DNA of 8,836 nucleotides from Bacillota bacterium (lineage in GTDB: Bacteria; Bacillota; Clostridia; Acetivibrionales; DSM-2933): positions 1-8,836 of the forward strand of contig JAUZPS010000164.1 in the NCBI GenBank assembly GCA_030705945.1, given 5' to 3'. A program made the position numbers and the translations under genes. The notes below the pieces were generated by a model, which worked only from the letters and a program-made list of their open reading frames with translations, made no database searches and had not been told where the DNA came from. This document shows, piece after piece, positions 1-5,996 of the stretch. Position 1 is the first letter of the stretch. Every line of letters begins with the position of its first letter.

Positions 1-716
1 GTCATGTCTATTACACAACAATACTTAATAGGAATTCTACAAACAGTATCAATAACAACGCAGTATTCATCCGTACATTTTTCCGAATTGTCATATGGCT
101 TGATTTTTTTCTGAATATATCTTGTCTTATCCCTCCTGTTAACCATAAACTTGCTTACTTTGTAAAGACAGTTATTATCAATTCCATCTACCTTTTGCAT
201 ATATGCCTGAAAAGGAATTTTTTCAAAAACAAGTTTTCTTGATGGATTAATAATCACCATTCTTTTATGAATAATTTTCTTAATATGATTGCCATTTATT
301 AGGCACTCTATTCGCGCTTCATATTTTTTGTAATAACACTCATTCAATAAGGATGAAACTCCCTTTACAAAGAAATTAAATACGTTGTCCTTTTCATGCT
401 GGTTGTCCCGAAAATATAGTTTTCTATCAAGCTTCTCTTTTATATCCAAAATCTCTTCACGGGTCAGACGATCGAGATAACCATACTTAACCAGGTTTTC
501 TGTTGAGTCAAATCTTAGCTTAAATACATTTATAAGTGTTGTGGTAATCAAAGCGAATCCTATTCCCCTGAAACTATTTAACATAGAGCTTATTAAAAAG
601 TCTGCGCGGCTTTGGTTTCCAGCTCCTATTACACGTTCAAAATATGATGCGATAAATATAGACGCTATTCCCAACACCACACAAATAAATGACGCTGTTG
701 TGATCCTTTTTATCAT
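1..716 (-). CDS. Unrecognised membrane protein, N-terminal 238 residues (runs off left edge)
   Basis: An open frame runs without a stop from an ATG at 716 to the left edge. The chosen start follows a GGGGG ribosome site (725-721) by 4 nt; the ATG at 727 is out of frame and stops at once. The protein starts MIKRITTASFICVV and has two hydrophobic segments, about residues 6-24 and 41-64, joined by a short polar loop. A basic, mostly cytoplasmic-looking region follows, with many Lys, Tyr and Phe, and six Cys in the last 60 visible residues, including a CC pair. I recognise no family. The layout, two membrane helices then a soluble domain, would suit a membrane-attached sensor or effector, but no catalytic motif is visible and the C-terminus is missing. 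It lies downstream of the chemoreceptor in the same direction but is separated by a terminator and has its own promoter-like sequence. The frame is convincing; the function is unknown. Confidence 0.72.
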   Translation of the reverse strand, partial: MIKRITTASFICVVLGIASIFIASYFERVIGAGNQSRADFLISSMLNSFRGIGFALITTTLINVFKLRFDSTENLVKYGYLDRLTREEILDIKEKLDRKLYFRDNQHEKDNVFNFFVKGVSSLLNECYYKKYEARIECLINGNHIKKIIHKRMVIINPSRKLVFEKIPFQAYMQKVDGIDNNCLYKVSKFMVNRRDKTRYIQKKIKPYDNSEKCTDEYCVVIDTVCRIPIKYCCVIDM

Positions 717-753
717 AATACCCCCATGATTTATGCAATCATATAAACTACCA

Positions 754-784
754 ATTATATATAACTATTGCATGCATTTGTAAA
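754..784 (-). promoter_or_regulatory. Possible sigma-A promoter of the left-edge membrane protein gene
   Basis: On the minus strand TTTACA (784-779) is followed by TATATA (761-756) at 17 nt, or by TATAAT (759-754) at 19 nt. It lies downstream of the chemoreceptor terminator and about 40-70 nt upstream of the ATG at 716. A 6-bp hairpin (742-737 with 731-726) sits immediately before the ribosome site and could affect translation. The assignment rests on consensus matching only. Confidence 0.45.
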
Positions 785-850
785 ATATTCATTATTTCCA
801 AGAATTAATAGGTTTAGGTAGTCCGGGTAATAAAAATAATTCTTTCTTAT

Positions 851-890
851 AAGGAAAAGGCTGCTACACTAACTTCTTAGCGCAACAGCC
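851..890 (-). terminator. Intrinsic terminator after the chemoreceptor gene
   Basis: In the minus-strand transcript 890-877 pairs with 872-859 as a 14-bp stem with a GAAG loop, followed by TTTTCCTT (858-851). Three positions that would be mismatches in a plus-strand RNA (A with C) become G-U wobbles in the minus-strand RNA, so the orientation is clear. A smaller AT-rich hairpin (921-916 with 910-905) lies between the stop codon and this terminator. Confidence 0.88.
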
Positions 891-932
891 CTATATATCT
901 ATATATTGGTTTTATACCAATCTTATATATCC

Positions 933-2696
933 TTAAACTACAAACTTTCCTATACTCTTGTTTAACGCTTCGGAAAGTTTATTGAGTTCTTCTGTCAAAT
1001 CAGCGATGTCACATGCTATCCTTGCCTGATCTTCTGTAGAGGCGCTCACTTCTTCAGCGCTTGCCGCAGTCTCCTGAGATATGCATGCTATGTTTGACAT
1101 GGAATCGGCTACTCTTGCGGTATTCTTATTTAAATGCTCCGTGGATTGTGTAACCGTTTGTACGTTTTCATTGATAGATATAACGGTATCGGAAATCACT
1201 TTAAATGATTTTATGGTCTCATCAAGTGATTTAACCTGATCCATCATAGATGTCTCAGATTTATTGAGTTCAATTACCGATTGATCGACGCTCTTTTGAA
1301 CTTCTTTAATTATCTCCCCAATCTCTTTAGCAGAACCATTTGACTGTTCCGCAAGCGTCCTTATTTCTTCCGCAACCACAGAGAAGCCTCTCCCTGATTC
1401 ACCAGCCCTAGCTGCTTCAATCGCGGCGTTTAAAGCCAACAGATTTGTCTGATTTGCTATAGATTTTATAAATTCAATAATTTCACCTATTTCGGATGAT
1501 TTTTTTGATAATTCCATTATCGAGCGTGATAGATTTGAATTTACCTCTTTATTCGCCTCCATTTTTTCTTCCTGATCCTTAACCAGATTTCCTCCAATTA
1601 TTACATTTTCTTTAGCCTTATTGGCTAGATGTTGAGAATTGGTTATTTCATCAGTGATCTTTTCTAATAGTCCTGATATTTCAACTAACTGTTGATTTCC
1701 ATTTTCAGTAGAGCAAGCTTGATCTGTCGCTCCTTTTGCCAATTCTTCGACAGCGGTTGCTATTTGGCTCGAAGACCTTTTAATTTGATCTGCGGATGTT
1801 AATAATCTAGCAAACGAGTTCGATACAGATTTGCTCAGATCAGAGGTCTCAATGACAAAAGCTCTTATCCTATCCAGCATATAGTTAAATGAATCAGAAA
1901 GAGTCCCAAGCTCATCCTTGCTCTTAAAAGCGCTTCTAATAGTTAAATCACCTGTGCTTGCTTTTCTGAATAATTGTGATAAATATTTAATAGGTTTTGA
2001 AATTCTATTGCCCAAATAAATACAGAGCAGAGAAACTAATGTAATTGCAAAAATAATTGTTAATATTAAAATTATAAAAGCAGACTTGAGTTCTTTTGAA
2101 GCTTTATCATTTTCAGTTTTAATCGTGGCAGCTATATCATCAACATAATTTCCTGTTCCAACTACCCAGTTAAATGGCTTAAACAGCAATGAATACCCTC
2201 TTTTTGGCATCGGTATATCGCTGTCTTTTTTGGGGAACCAATAATCTGTATAACCTCCACCTTCCTGTGATCCTTTTTTTATAATTTCCTGAATAAAGAA
2301 TTTGCCTTTTGCATCCTTAATATCGTATCTACTTGTTCCTTCGGTATCTTTTCCAAGCAATACAACATTAATTCCCTCTGATGTATCCACCCAGAAATAC
2401 CCTTCTTTTCCATAACGCAAATTCCTAATCAGGTCTGCCCCCCTTTTTTTTGCTTCATCAAGACTTATATCCCCTTTTTCGTATTGGCTATATACACCAT
2501 TCAATAACGATACTGCTGTTTCAACCTCAACTTTTGAAACCAAATCAAAATTATCCTTCATACTTTTTTCTACTTGATCAACTCTGGAATTCGAGTTTTT
2601 TTGAATCAGATAAAAAGATGCTATCCCCAGAATAAGAGATAAAATAAGGGTGCTTGATATACCTAGCATTACAATTTTATAAATTATTTTATTCAT
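933..2696 (-). CDS. Methyl-accepting chemotaxis protein with single-Cache (sCache_2) sensor domain
   Basis: This is a transmembrane chemoreceptor that signals through CheW/CheA. Residues are numbered from the preferred start at 2696. TM1 spans about 8-31. An extracellular sCache_2-type domain covers about 35-200, with the typical GYFWVD (99-104), GGGYTDYWFPK (146-156) and the run LFKPFNWVVGTGNYVDDI (171-188). TM2 spans about 205-229, HAMP about 230-283, and the cytoplasmic signalling domain about 310-587. Its hairpin tip (about 407-447) contains IANQTNLLALNAAIEAARAG and RGFSVVAEEIRTLAEQS. Start choice: a strong AAGGGGG ribosome site lies only 2 nt before the ATG at 2702 but 8 nt before the ATG at 2696, so the latter (MNKIIYK) is favoured and the protein has 587 residues. 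There is no C-terminal CheR-binding pentapeptide of the NWETF type. The ligand cannot be predicted; known members of this domain class often bind small carboxylates. The unit appears monocistronic. Confidence 0.96.
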   Translation of the reverse strand: MNKIIYKIVMLGISSTLILSLILGIASFYLIQKNSNSRVDQVEKSMKDNFDLVSKVEVETAVSLLNGVYSQYEKGDISLDEAKKRGADLIRNLRYGKEGYFWVDTSEGINVVLLGKDTEGTSRYDIKDAKGKFFIQEIIKKGSQEGGGYTDYWFPKKDSDIPMPKRGYSLLFKPFNWVVGTGNYVDDIAATIKTENDKASKELKSAFIILILTIIFAITLVSLLCIYLGNRISKPIKYLSQLFRKASTGDLTIRSAFKSKDELGTLSDSFNYMLDRIRAFVIETSDLSKSVSNSFARLLTSADQIKRSSSQIATAVEELAKGATDQACSTENGNQQLVEISGLLEKITDEITNSQHLANKAKENVIIGGNLVKDQEEKMEANKEVNSNLSRSIMELSKKSSEIGEIIEFIKSIANQTNLLALNAAIEAARAGESGRGFSVVAEEIRTLAEQSNGSAKEIGEIIKEVQKSVDQSVIELNKSETSMMDQVKSLDETIKSFKVISDTVISINENVQTVTQSTEHLNKNTARVADSMSNIACISQETAASAEEVSASTEDQARIACDIADLTEELNKLSEALNKSIGKFVV

Positions 2697-2747
2697 TGGC
2701 ATGTCCCCCTTAGTTAAAATAGTTGCTGGCGTAGAAACGCATAATAT

Positions 2748-2774
2748 TTATCGGAAAAATATAAATCTCCTTAA
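2748..2774 (-). promoter_or_regulatory. Possible sigma-D (flagellar/chemotaxis) promoter of the chemoreceptor
   Basis: On the minus strand the -10-like CCGATAA (2754-2748) matches the sigma-D/FliA -10 (CCGATAT or GCCGATAA). Sixteen nt upstream is TTAA (2774-2771), three of four matches to the TAAA -35. The predicted start would leave a leader of about 45 nt before the ATG at 2696. Chemoreceptor genes are commonly under sigma-D in Firmicutes, which supports the reading, but the -35 is imperfect. Confidence 0.42.
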
Positions 2775-2795
2775 CTTTAATAGAGGGCAATAAAA

Positions 2796-2897
2796 ATAGA
2801 TAACCAAGTGTAAAGTTTTATATCGGGTAGCTTTGAAAAGCCTGTTTTCAGCTGTTTAGCTCACCGTTTAAAACTAATTTTACATTTGGTTATCTAT
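2796..2897. repeat. Long imperfect inverted repeat with internal hairpins between AICAR transformylase and chemoreceptor genes
   Basis: The arms 2796-2814 and 2879-2897 match at 18 of 19 positions (ATAGATAACCAAATGTAAA in the minus-strand right arm). After a 4-nt bulge a further 6 bp form (GUUUUA with UAAAAC). In the minus-strand RNA the enclosed part can form AGCU-AAAC-AGCU and a GAAAA-CAGGC-UUUUC hairpin, inside or competing with a CGG...CCCG stem. Both outer flanks are T-rich in their own orientation (CTATTTTTATT on minus, CTATATTTTCC on plus). It may act as the terminator of the upstream gene, a structured leader of the chemoreceptor, or a small palindromic element. I could not match it to a riboswitch class I know. 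Confidence 0.7.
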
Positions 2898-2932
2898 ATT
2901 TTCCAATGCTATTTATCATCAATATTTAGTAT

Positions 2933-4102
2933 TTAATGGTGGAACAGCCTTTGTCCCGTCATAACCATTACCATGTCATATTCATTGCACGCTTTTATAA
3001 CTATATCATCCCTCGTGGAGCCGCCTGGCTGCGTTATATATTTGACGCCGCTTTTATAAGCTCGGTCTATATTATCCCGGAAAGGAAAGAAAGCATCAGA
3101 ACCCAATACCACATTTTTTAAACCCTTGAGCCAGGTTTCCCTTTCAGTTTCAGATAGTCTTTGGGGAACTGTTTTAAGGACATCCTTTAGCATATTTGCT
3201 TCGTATTCAGTAACATCATTTCTGACAAATAAGTCTATAGCATTGTCGCGTTCAGGTCTTCCTACACCTTGTATAAAATCAAGGCTTAACACCTTGGGAT
3301 GCTGTTTAAGATACCATATATCAGCTTTATCTCCTGCAAGTCGTGTACAGTGTATTCTGGATTGCTGGCCTGCTCCGCATCCGATTACCTGACCATTTGA
3401 GACATAACAGACAGAATTGGATTGAGTGTATTTAAGTGTTATCATTGCCAGAATCATATCCATTTTCGCCTCATCAGGCAATGTCTTGTTGTCTGTTATA
3501 ATATTCTTAAGGTTATCAAATCCAGGAATTAAATTATTCCTCTTCTGCGCAAATTCTATACCGTATACGCTCCTTGTTTCAACCTCTGAAGGTTCATATA
3601 ACGGATCTATTTTTATTATATTGTACTTCCCGCCTTTTTTCTTTTTAAGTATCTCAAGCGCTTCAGGAGTATACCCCGGCGCAATCACTCCATCGGATAC
3701 TTCTTTTTTTAAAATCAAAGCTAATGATTCATCCACTTCATCGCTTAAAGCGGCCCAATCCCCGAAGGATGACATTCTGTCTGCGCCTCTCGCGCGAGCA
3801 TAAGCCGCAGCAATAGATGATAGTTCAAGGTTATCAATATGATACGCCTTTTTTAGCTCGTCAGTTAATGGTACGCCTATTGCCGCGCCTGCAGGGCTTA
3901 CATGCTTAAATGACGCTGCTGAAGGCATTTTGAGCATGAGCTTTAACTCCTTCACCAACTGCCAAGAATTTAATGCATCCATAAAATTTATGTACCCTGG
4001 GTTGCCATTTAAAATCTCAAACGGCAGTTCTCCAGATTTTGCCCTTATTTCAGCCGGCTTTTGCTGTGGATTGCACCCATATTTTAATTCATACGTTCTC
4101 AT
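2933..4102 (-). CDS. Phosphoribosylaminoimidazolecarboxamide (AICAR) formyltransferase, stand-alone PurH C-terminal domain
   Basis: The enzyme transfers a formyl group from 10-formyl-tetrahydrofolate to AICAR (ZMP), giving FAICAR, the penultimate step of de novo IMP synthesis in the cytoplasm. Its 389 residues correspond to the AICARFT domain alone. Hallmarks in order are SFKHVSPAGAAIG (64-76) with the catalytic Lys66-His67 pair, KYTQSNSVCY (224-233), GAGQQSRIHCTRLAG (243-257), SDAFFPFRDNIDRA (335-348) and QPGGSTRDD (358-366). Bifunctional PurH is usually over 500 residues because an N-terminal IMP cyclohydrolase (MGS-like) domain precedes this part. Here the protein starts MRTYELKYGCNPQQKP, the normal beginning of the AICARFT domain, with a proper AGGAGGAG ribosome site (4113-4106), so it is a natural single-domain form and not a truncation. 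Such forms are common in clostridia. Cyclisation must be done by another protein outside the window. Expression is controlled by the ZTP riboswitch just upstream. The purH symbol usually denotes the two-domain enzyme, so none is assigned. Confidence 0.95.
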   Translation of the reverse strand: MRTYELKYGCNPQQKPAEIRAKSGELPFEILNGNPGYINFMDALNSWQLVKELKLMLKMPSAASFKHVSPAGAAIGVPLTDELKKAYHIDNLELSSIAAAYARARGADRMSSFGDWAALSDEVDESLALILKKEVSDGVIAPGYTPEALEILKKKKGGKYNIIKIDPLYEPSEVETRSVYGIEFAQKRNNLIPGFDNLKNIITDNKTLPDEAKMDMILAMITLKYTQSNSVCYVSNGQVIGCGAGQQSRIHCTRLAGDKADIWYLKQHPKVLSLDFIQGVGRPERDNAIDLFVRNDVTEYEANMLKDVLKTVPQRLSETERETWLKGLKNVVLGSDAFFPFRDNIDRAYKSGVKYITQPGGSTRDDIVIKACNEYDMVMVMTGQRLFHH

Positions 4103-4151
4103 AAACTCCTCCTAAATAAACCGCAATGCGGGTTTTGTAATCTCAAAGACA

Positions 4152-4195
4152 TAAAAAAGCAAAAACCACCTAGGCAAAATATTCTACCCAGGCGG
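4152..4195 (-). terminator. Riboswitch-controlled intrinsic terminator of the AICAR transformylase gene
   Basis: In the minus-strand RNA CCGCCUGGGUA (4195-4185) pairs with UGCCUAGGUGG (4176-4166) as an 11-bp stem with three G-U wobbles and an 8-nt loop, followed by a TTTTTGCTTTTTT tract (4165-4153). Its 5' strand is the conserved CCGCCUGGG of the ZTP aptamer, so ligand-stabilised aptamer folding and terminator formation exclude each other. A second small hairpin (CCGC-AAT-GCGG on the plus strand, about 4118-4134) lies between this terminator and the ribosome site. Confidence 0.9.
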
Positions 4196-4260
4196 TCGAT
4201 ATTCAATAAAATCATGCTCCCCATATGGTTATCCATATTCTCCGCCAGTTACATGACTTA
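4187..4260 (-). promoter_or_regulatory. ZTP (pfl) riboswitch aptamer
   Basis: The minus-strand RNA has the ZTP/ZMP-sensing layout. P1 is AAGUCAUG (4259-4252) with CAUGAUUU (4216-4209). The conserved ACUGGCGG (4249-4242) follows. P2 is AUAUGG (4238-4233) with CCAUAU (4228-4223) closing an AUAA loop. The conserved GGGGAGC (4222-4216) comes next, then a linker and CCGCCUGGG (4195-4187). The pseudoknot GGCGG (4246-4242) with CCGCC (4195-4191) can form. By established knowledge ZTP riboswitches sense accumulation of AICAR ribotide phosphates when 10-formyl-THF is short, and turn on purine and one-carbon genes. Here the controlled gene is the AICAR-consuming enzyme, and the overlapping terminator implies a transcriptional ON switch. 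Confidence 0.92.
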
Positions 4261-4286
4261 GTAAGGAATATATTAATCTTAAAATT

Positions 4287-4316
4287 ATTATATTCATATT
4301 TATTGTCAATTGTCAA
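4287..4316 (-). promoter_or_regulatory. Promoter of the ZTP riboswitch - AICAR transformylase unit
   Basis: On the minus strand a perfect TTGACA (4316-4311) is followed at 18 nt by a perfect TATAAT (4292-4287). The predicted transcription start near 4280 lies about 20 nt before the aptamer P1. A second TTGACA (4309-4304) is too close to the -10 to be used with it. Confidence 0.82.
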
Positions 4317-4415
4317 TAACAGAAGTACTATAGCATAACTTCAGTTATACTTATGGTTTAATTCTTCATAAGATCGATCTCATCTCCCACATTTTGACAT
4401 CGAATGGTTAAATAA

Positions 4416-4544
4416 TTAGTCTCGAAGGGCTTCCATGATTTGTGTTGTAACGGTAGATTTAAACCATTGCTGTAGAGCTAAGTATATTTGCTCTTTAACA
4501 TTATTCGTGATAATATTACGATGATATTTGGTAGTAAGGGCGTT
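4416..4544 (-). pseudogene. Possible C-terminal coding remnant
   Basis: A 42-codon minus-strand frame after a TGA reads NALTTKYHRNIITNN, then VKEQIYLALQQWFKS, then a tail ending MEALRD and a TAA stop. Its composition looks like a real helical protein tail, but there is no start codon or ribosome site. An adjacent frame just upstream also reads as plausible protein (including WAFQKLEIMGFRHINLNKEF), which would fit a frameshifted remnant such as a decayed transposase. I cannot name a family, and chance is a real alternative. Confidence 0.2.
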
Positions 4545-4608
4545 TCAAAAAATTCCTTGTTCAAGTTTATATGACGAAAACCCATTATTTCAAGCTTTTG
4601 AAACGCCC
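4538..4608. repeat. Perfect 13-bp inverted repeat (possible miniature element or hairpin)
   Basis: GGGCGTTTCAAAA (4538-4550) and TTTTGAAACGCCC (4596-4608) are perfect inverted copies around a 45-nt spacer. A second pair, GGTAGTA (4530-4536) and TACTACC (4632-4638), encloses them asymmetrically, with 1 nt on the left and 23 nt on the right between outer and inner arms. The inner arms resemble insertion-sequence termini of the GGGC...TCAAAA kind, and their length suits a MITE-like relic. No target-site duplication is visible. Neither strand has a T-run directly after the stem, so it is not a standard terminator. Confidence 0.6.
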
Positions 4609-4830
4609 AGTTGACCAGTTATTTTTTTTGATACTACCTAATGGAATAATTAAATTAGAAGCGCTATTAATCTTACATTTGACATATTATTTTTGCAAAT
4701 GCAGATGCTTTAACTTCATTTGTCTATGTAAAATCATTTTCACGATTTTTATATATATCATATGGCGCAGTCAAAAACAAATATAAATACAGTTGCGCGA
4801 TCAAAATTGATGTAACGGGGAGTATAATTT

Positions 4831-5682
4831 TTGAAAAGAAAAAAGGTTTTATTAAGCTTAATTTGTGTTGCCATATTCATAATTATTTTAATATTGGCTT
4901 TTTATAATAATCTGGTTATTAGAAACTATGTGATTAATACTGATAAACTTGATGTAAACAAAGTTGTTAGGATAGTTTTGATTACTGATTTACACAGTCA
5001 TATTTATGGTGATAATCAAACACAGATTGTCTCACTGATAAAGCGTCAGAATCCTGATATTATTGCGCTCGCAGGGGATATAGCAGATGACGGAGCGCCC
5101 ATACTAGGTACAAAATTATTCTTGGAGGGGCTAAAAGGAGTTGCTCCAATATATTATGTCACTGGAAATCATGAATTTTGGTCAAATGATATTAAAAATA
5201 TTAAAGAAACAATCCGAAAATATAATGTTAAAATTTTAGAAAATAGCTACGAGCAGATTAATGTAAAAGGTTCAAATATTTTTATTGCTGGAGTTGATGA
5301 TCCGGATGTTGTAAAATATGAGAAACCAGATTTCGATTTACAAAGAGTTATGAATGATAGTTTCTCAAATTTACAAGATAAACCTGGTTTTAAAATTCTC
5401 TTAGCCCACCGCCCTGAATTAATAGAAACATATAAGGAATATAATTTTGACTTGGTGTTATCAGGGCATTCCCATGGAGGACAAGTCAGAATCCCCTTCA
5501 TATTAAATGGACTCTGGTCGCCTGGACAGGGATGGTTTCCCAAATATGCCGGCGGGATGTATAAACATGGCAATTTGACGCATATAGTAAGCCGTGGCGT
5601 CTCATTTAACCCTCGCCTACCTCGAATATTCAATCCACCTGAGATAGTTGTTATTGATATCAAAGGAAGACCGCCATATTAG
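4831..5682 (+). CDS. Membrane-anchored calcineurin-like metallophosphoesterase (YkuE/YaeI type)
   Basis: The 283-residue protein has an N-terminal anchor (KRKK, then a hydrophobic stretch about 6-25), so the catalytic domain should lie outside the membrane. The two-metal phosphoesterase signatures are complete and in order: D53-x-H55 (ITDLHSH), GD83 (AGDIAD), GN113H114E (VTGNHEFW), H193 (LLAHRPE) and GH213SH215GGQ. The run after GHSHGGQ, with GLWSPGQGWFPKYAGGMY (227-244) and SRGV, is typical of the YkuE/YaeI group. Relatives have been reported as UDP-2,3-diacylglucosamine hydrolase-like or general phosphodiesterases; the substrate here is unknown. The start is TTG at 4831: an in-frame TAA lies 6 nt upstream, GGGGAG (4817-4822) is 8 nt away, and no in-frame ATG or GTG follows that would keep the anchor. 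It is monocistronic by spacing. Confidence 0.93.
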   Translation: MKRKKVLLSLICVAIFIIILILAFYNNLVIRNYVINTDKLDVNKVVRIVLITDLHSHIYGDNQTQIVSLIKRQNPDIIALAGDIADDGAPILGTKLFLEGLKGVAPIYYVTGNHEFWSNDIKNIKETIRKYNVKILENSYEQINVKGSNIFIAGVDDPDVVKYEKPDFDLQRVMNDSFSNLQDKPGFKILLAHRPELIETYKEYNFDLVLSGHSHGGQVRIPFILNGLWSPGQGWFPKYAGGMYKHGNLTHIVSRGVSFNPRLPRIFNPPEIVVIDIKGRPPY

Positions 5683-5809
5683 CCTTACTTTCTCTCCTTC
5701 TCTTCGGATCAAGCAGTATCCCAAAAAATAATTGTCCACTCTATTAATATCAATAAAGACTCTCTTGAAAAATTTACGAATAATTAATAAGTTTACCTTG
5801 CAATATGAA
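5683..5809. other. Intergenic stretch without recognised features
   Basis: The bases after the metallophosphoesterase stop begin with a pyrimidine-rich tract (CTTTCTCTCCTTCTCTT) and continue AT-rich. I see no stable hairpin followed by a T-run, so no intrinsic terminator can be assigned to the upstream gene, and no open frame with a ribosome site. Confidence 0.5.
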
Positions 5810-5838
5810 TTGATTGTTCGTTAAAACTCAGTTATAAT
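5810..5838 (+). promoter_or_regulatory. Promoter of the GH5 cellulase gene
   Basis: TTGATT (5810-5815) and a perfect TATAAT (5833-5838) are separated by exactly 17 nt. The predicted start near 5845 gives a leader of about 217 nt before the ATG at 6063, long enough to hold the folded region described separately. Confidence 0.75.
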
Positions 5839-5860
5839 CTATAATGACATTTGTAAAAAA

Positions 5861-5996
5861 AGCCAATATACTTAGACTATATAATGAAGTAATTTTTTGA
5901 ATTATTGCGCCTGCCTGAATTTATCAACATGCTTGGAGGTCAAAACCCTGTATCGTGAACTGCCGAATAATCAAAAAATTCCTGACATAATTGGCT
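5861..5996 (+). promoter_or_regulatory. Structured 5' leader of the cellulase gene, class unknown
   Basis: AGCCAAU (5861-5867) can pair with AUUGGCU (5990-5996) and close a domain. Inside it, 5891-5906 pairs with 5965-5980 as a 15-bp helix with one bulged A (AAUUUUUUGA/UUAUU with AAUAAUCAAAAAAUU). The apical part (about 5907-5964) contains CUUGGAGGUCAAAACCCUG and could fold further. Downstream of the domain, TTATCTAA and TTAGATAA (about 6010-6032) form an 8-bp hairpin before the AGAGGAGGA ribosome site. No terminator follows, so any control would act on translation, RNA stability or processing. It matches no riboswitch consensus I know; a relic of a small palindromic element is an alternative. 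Confidence 0.5.

Larger units (their letters stand above)
4317..4830. other. Divergent intergenic region with no confirmed gene
   Basis: About 500 bases separate the AICAR transformylase promoter from the metallophosphoesterase start. The region holds the inverted repeat at 4538-4608 and a doubtful minus-strand reading frame (4416-4544). Small palindromes are also visible: ATAAC-TTCA-GTTAT near 4336, AGATCGATCT near 4371-4380, and a GCGCA...TGCGC pair in 4764-4800. A TTGACA at 4679-4684 has no acceptable -10 at 16-18 nt, so I found no convincing promoter for the downstream gene. A plus-strand frame beginning near 4571 has no ribosome site and an unlikely low-complexity product rich in Ile, Phe and Cys. 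Confidence 0.6.

Noticed and set aside
2796..2897. c-di-GMP-I (GEMM) riboswitch upstream of the chemoreceptor, suggested by CAAAGCUACCCG.
   Set aside because: The conserved GCAAACC, GNRA tetraloop and GGACGCAAAGCC blocks are absent, and the helix order does not fit GEMM-I or c-di-GMP-II.
3126..3803. Plus-strand open frames antisense to the AICAR transformylase gene.
   Set aside because: They overlap a gene with clear family motifs on the other strand, lack ribosome sites and show no domain; they are by-products of the real gene.
2877..4244. A 22-nt near repeat (19 matches) between the right arm of the inverted repeat near 2881-2902 and the ZTP aptamer P2 region near 4222-4243.
   Set aside because: In an AT-rich window of this size a match of this quality can arise by chance. 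The ZTP copy is explained by the aptamer P2 helix and the other by the inverted repeat, and the flanks do not match.
4571..4786. Plus-strand frame of 71 codons (MTKTHYFKLLKRPVDQ...).
   Set aside because: It starts inside the inverted repeat, has no ribosome site, and its product is a low-complexity Ile/Phe/Cys-rich translation of AT-rich DNA with no recognisable domain.
5841..5900. Short leader peptide starting at ATG 5842 (MTFVKKANILRLYNEVIF) upstream of the cellulase.
   Set aside because: It starts almost at the predicted transcription start, has no ribosome site and no attenuator-like codon run or terminator after it.
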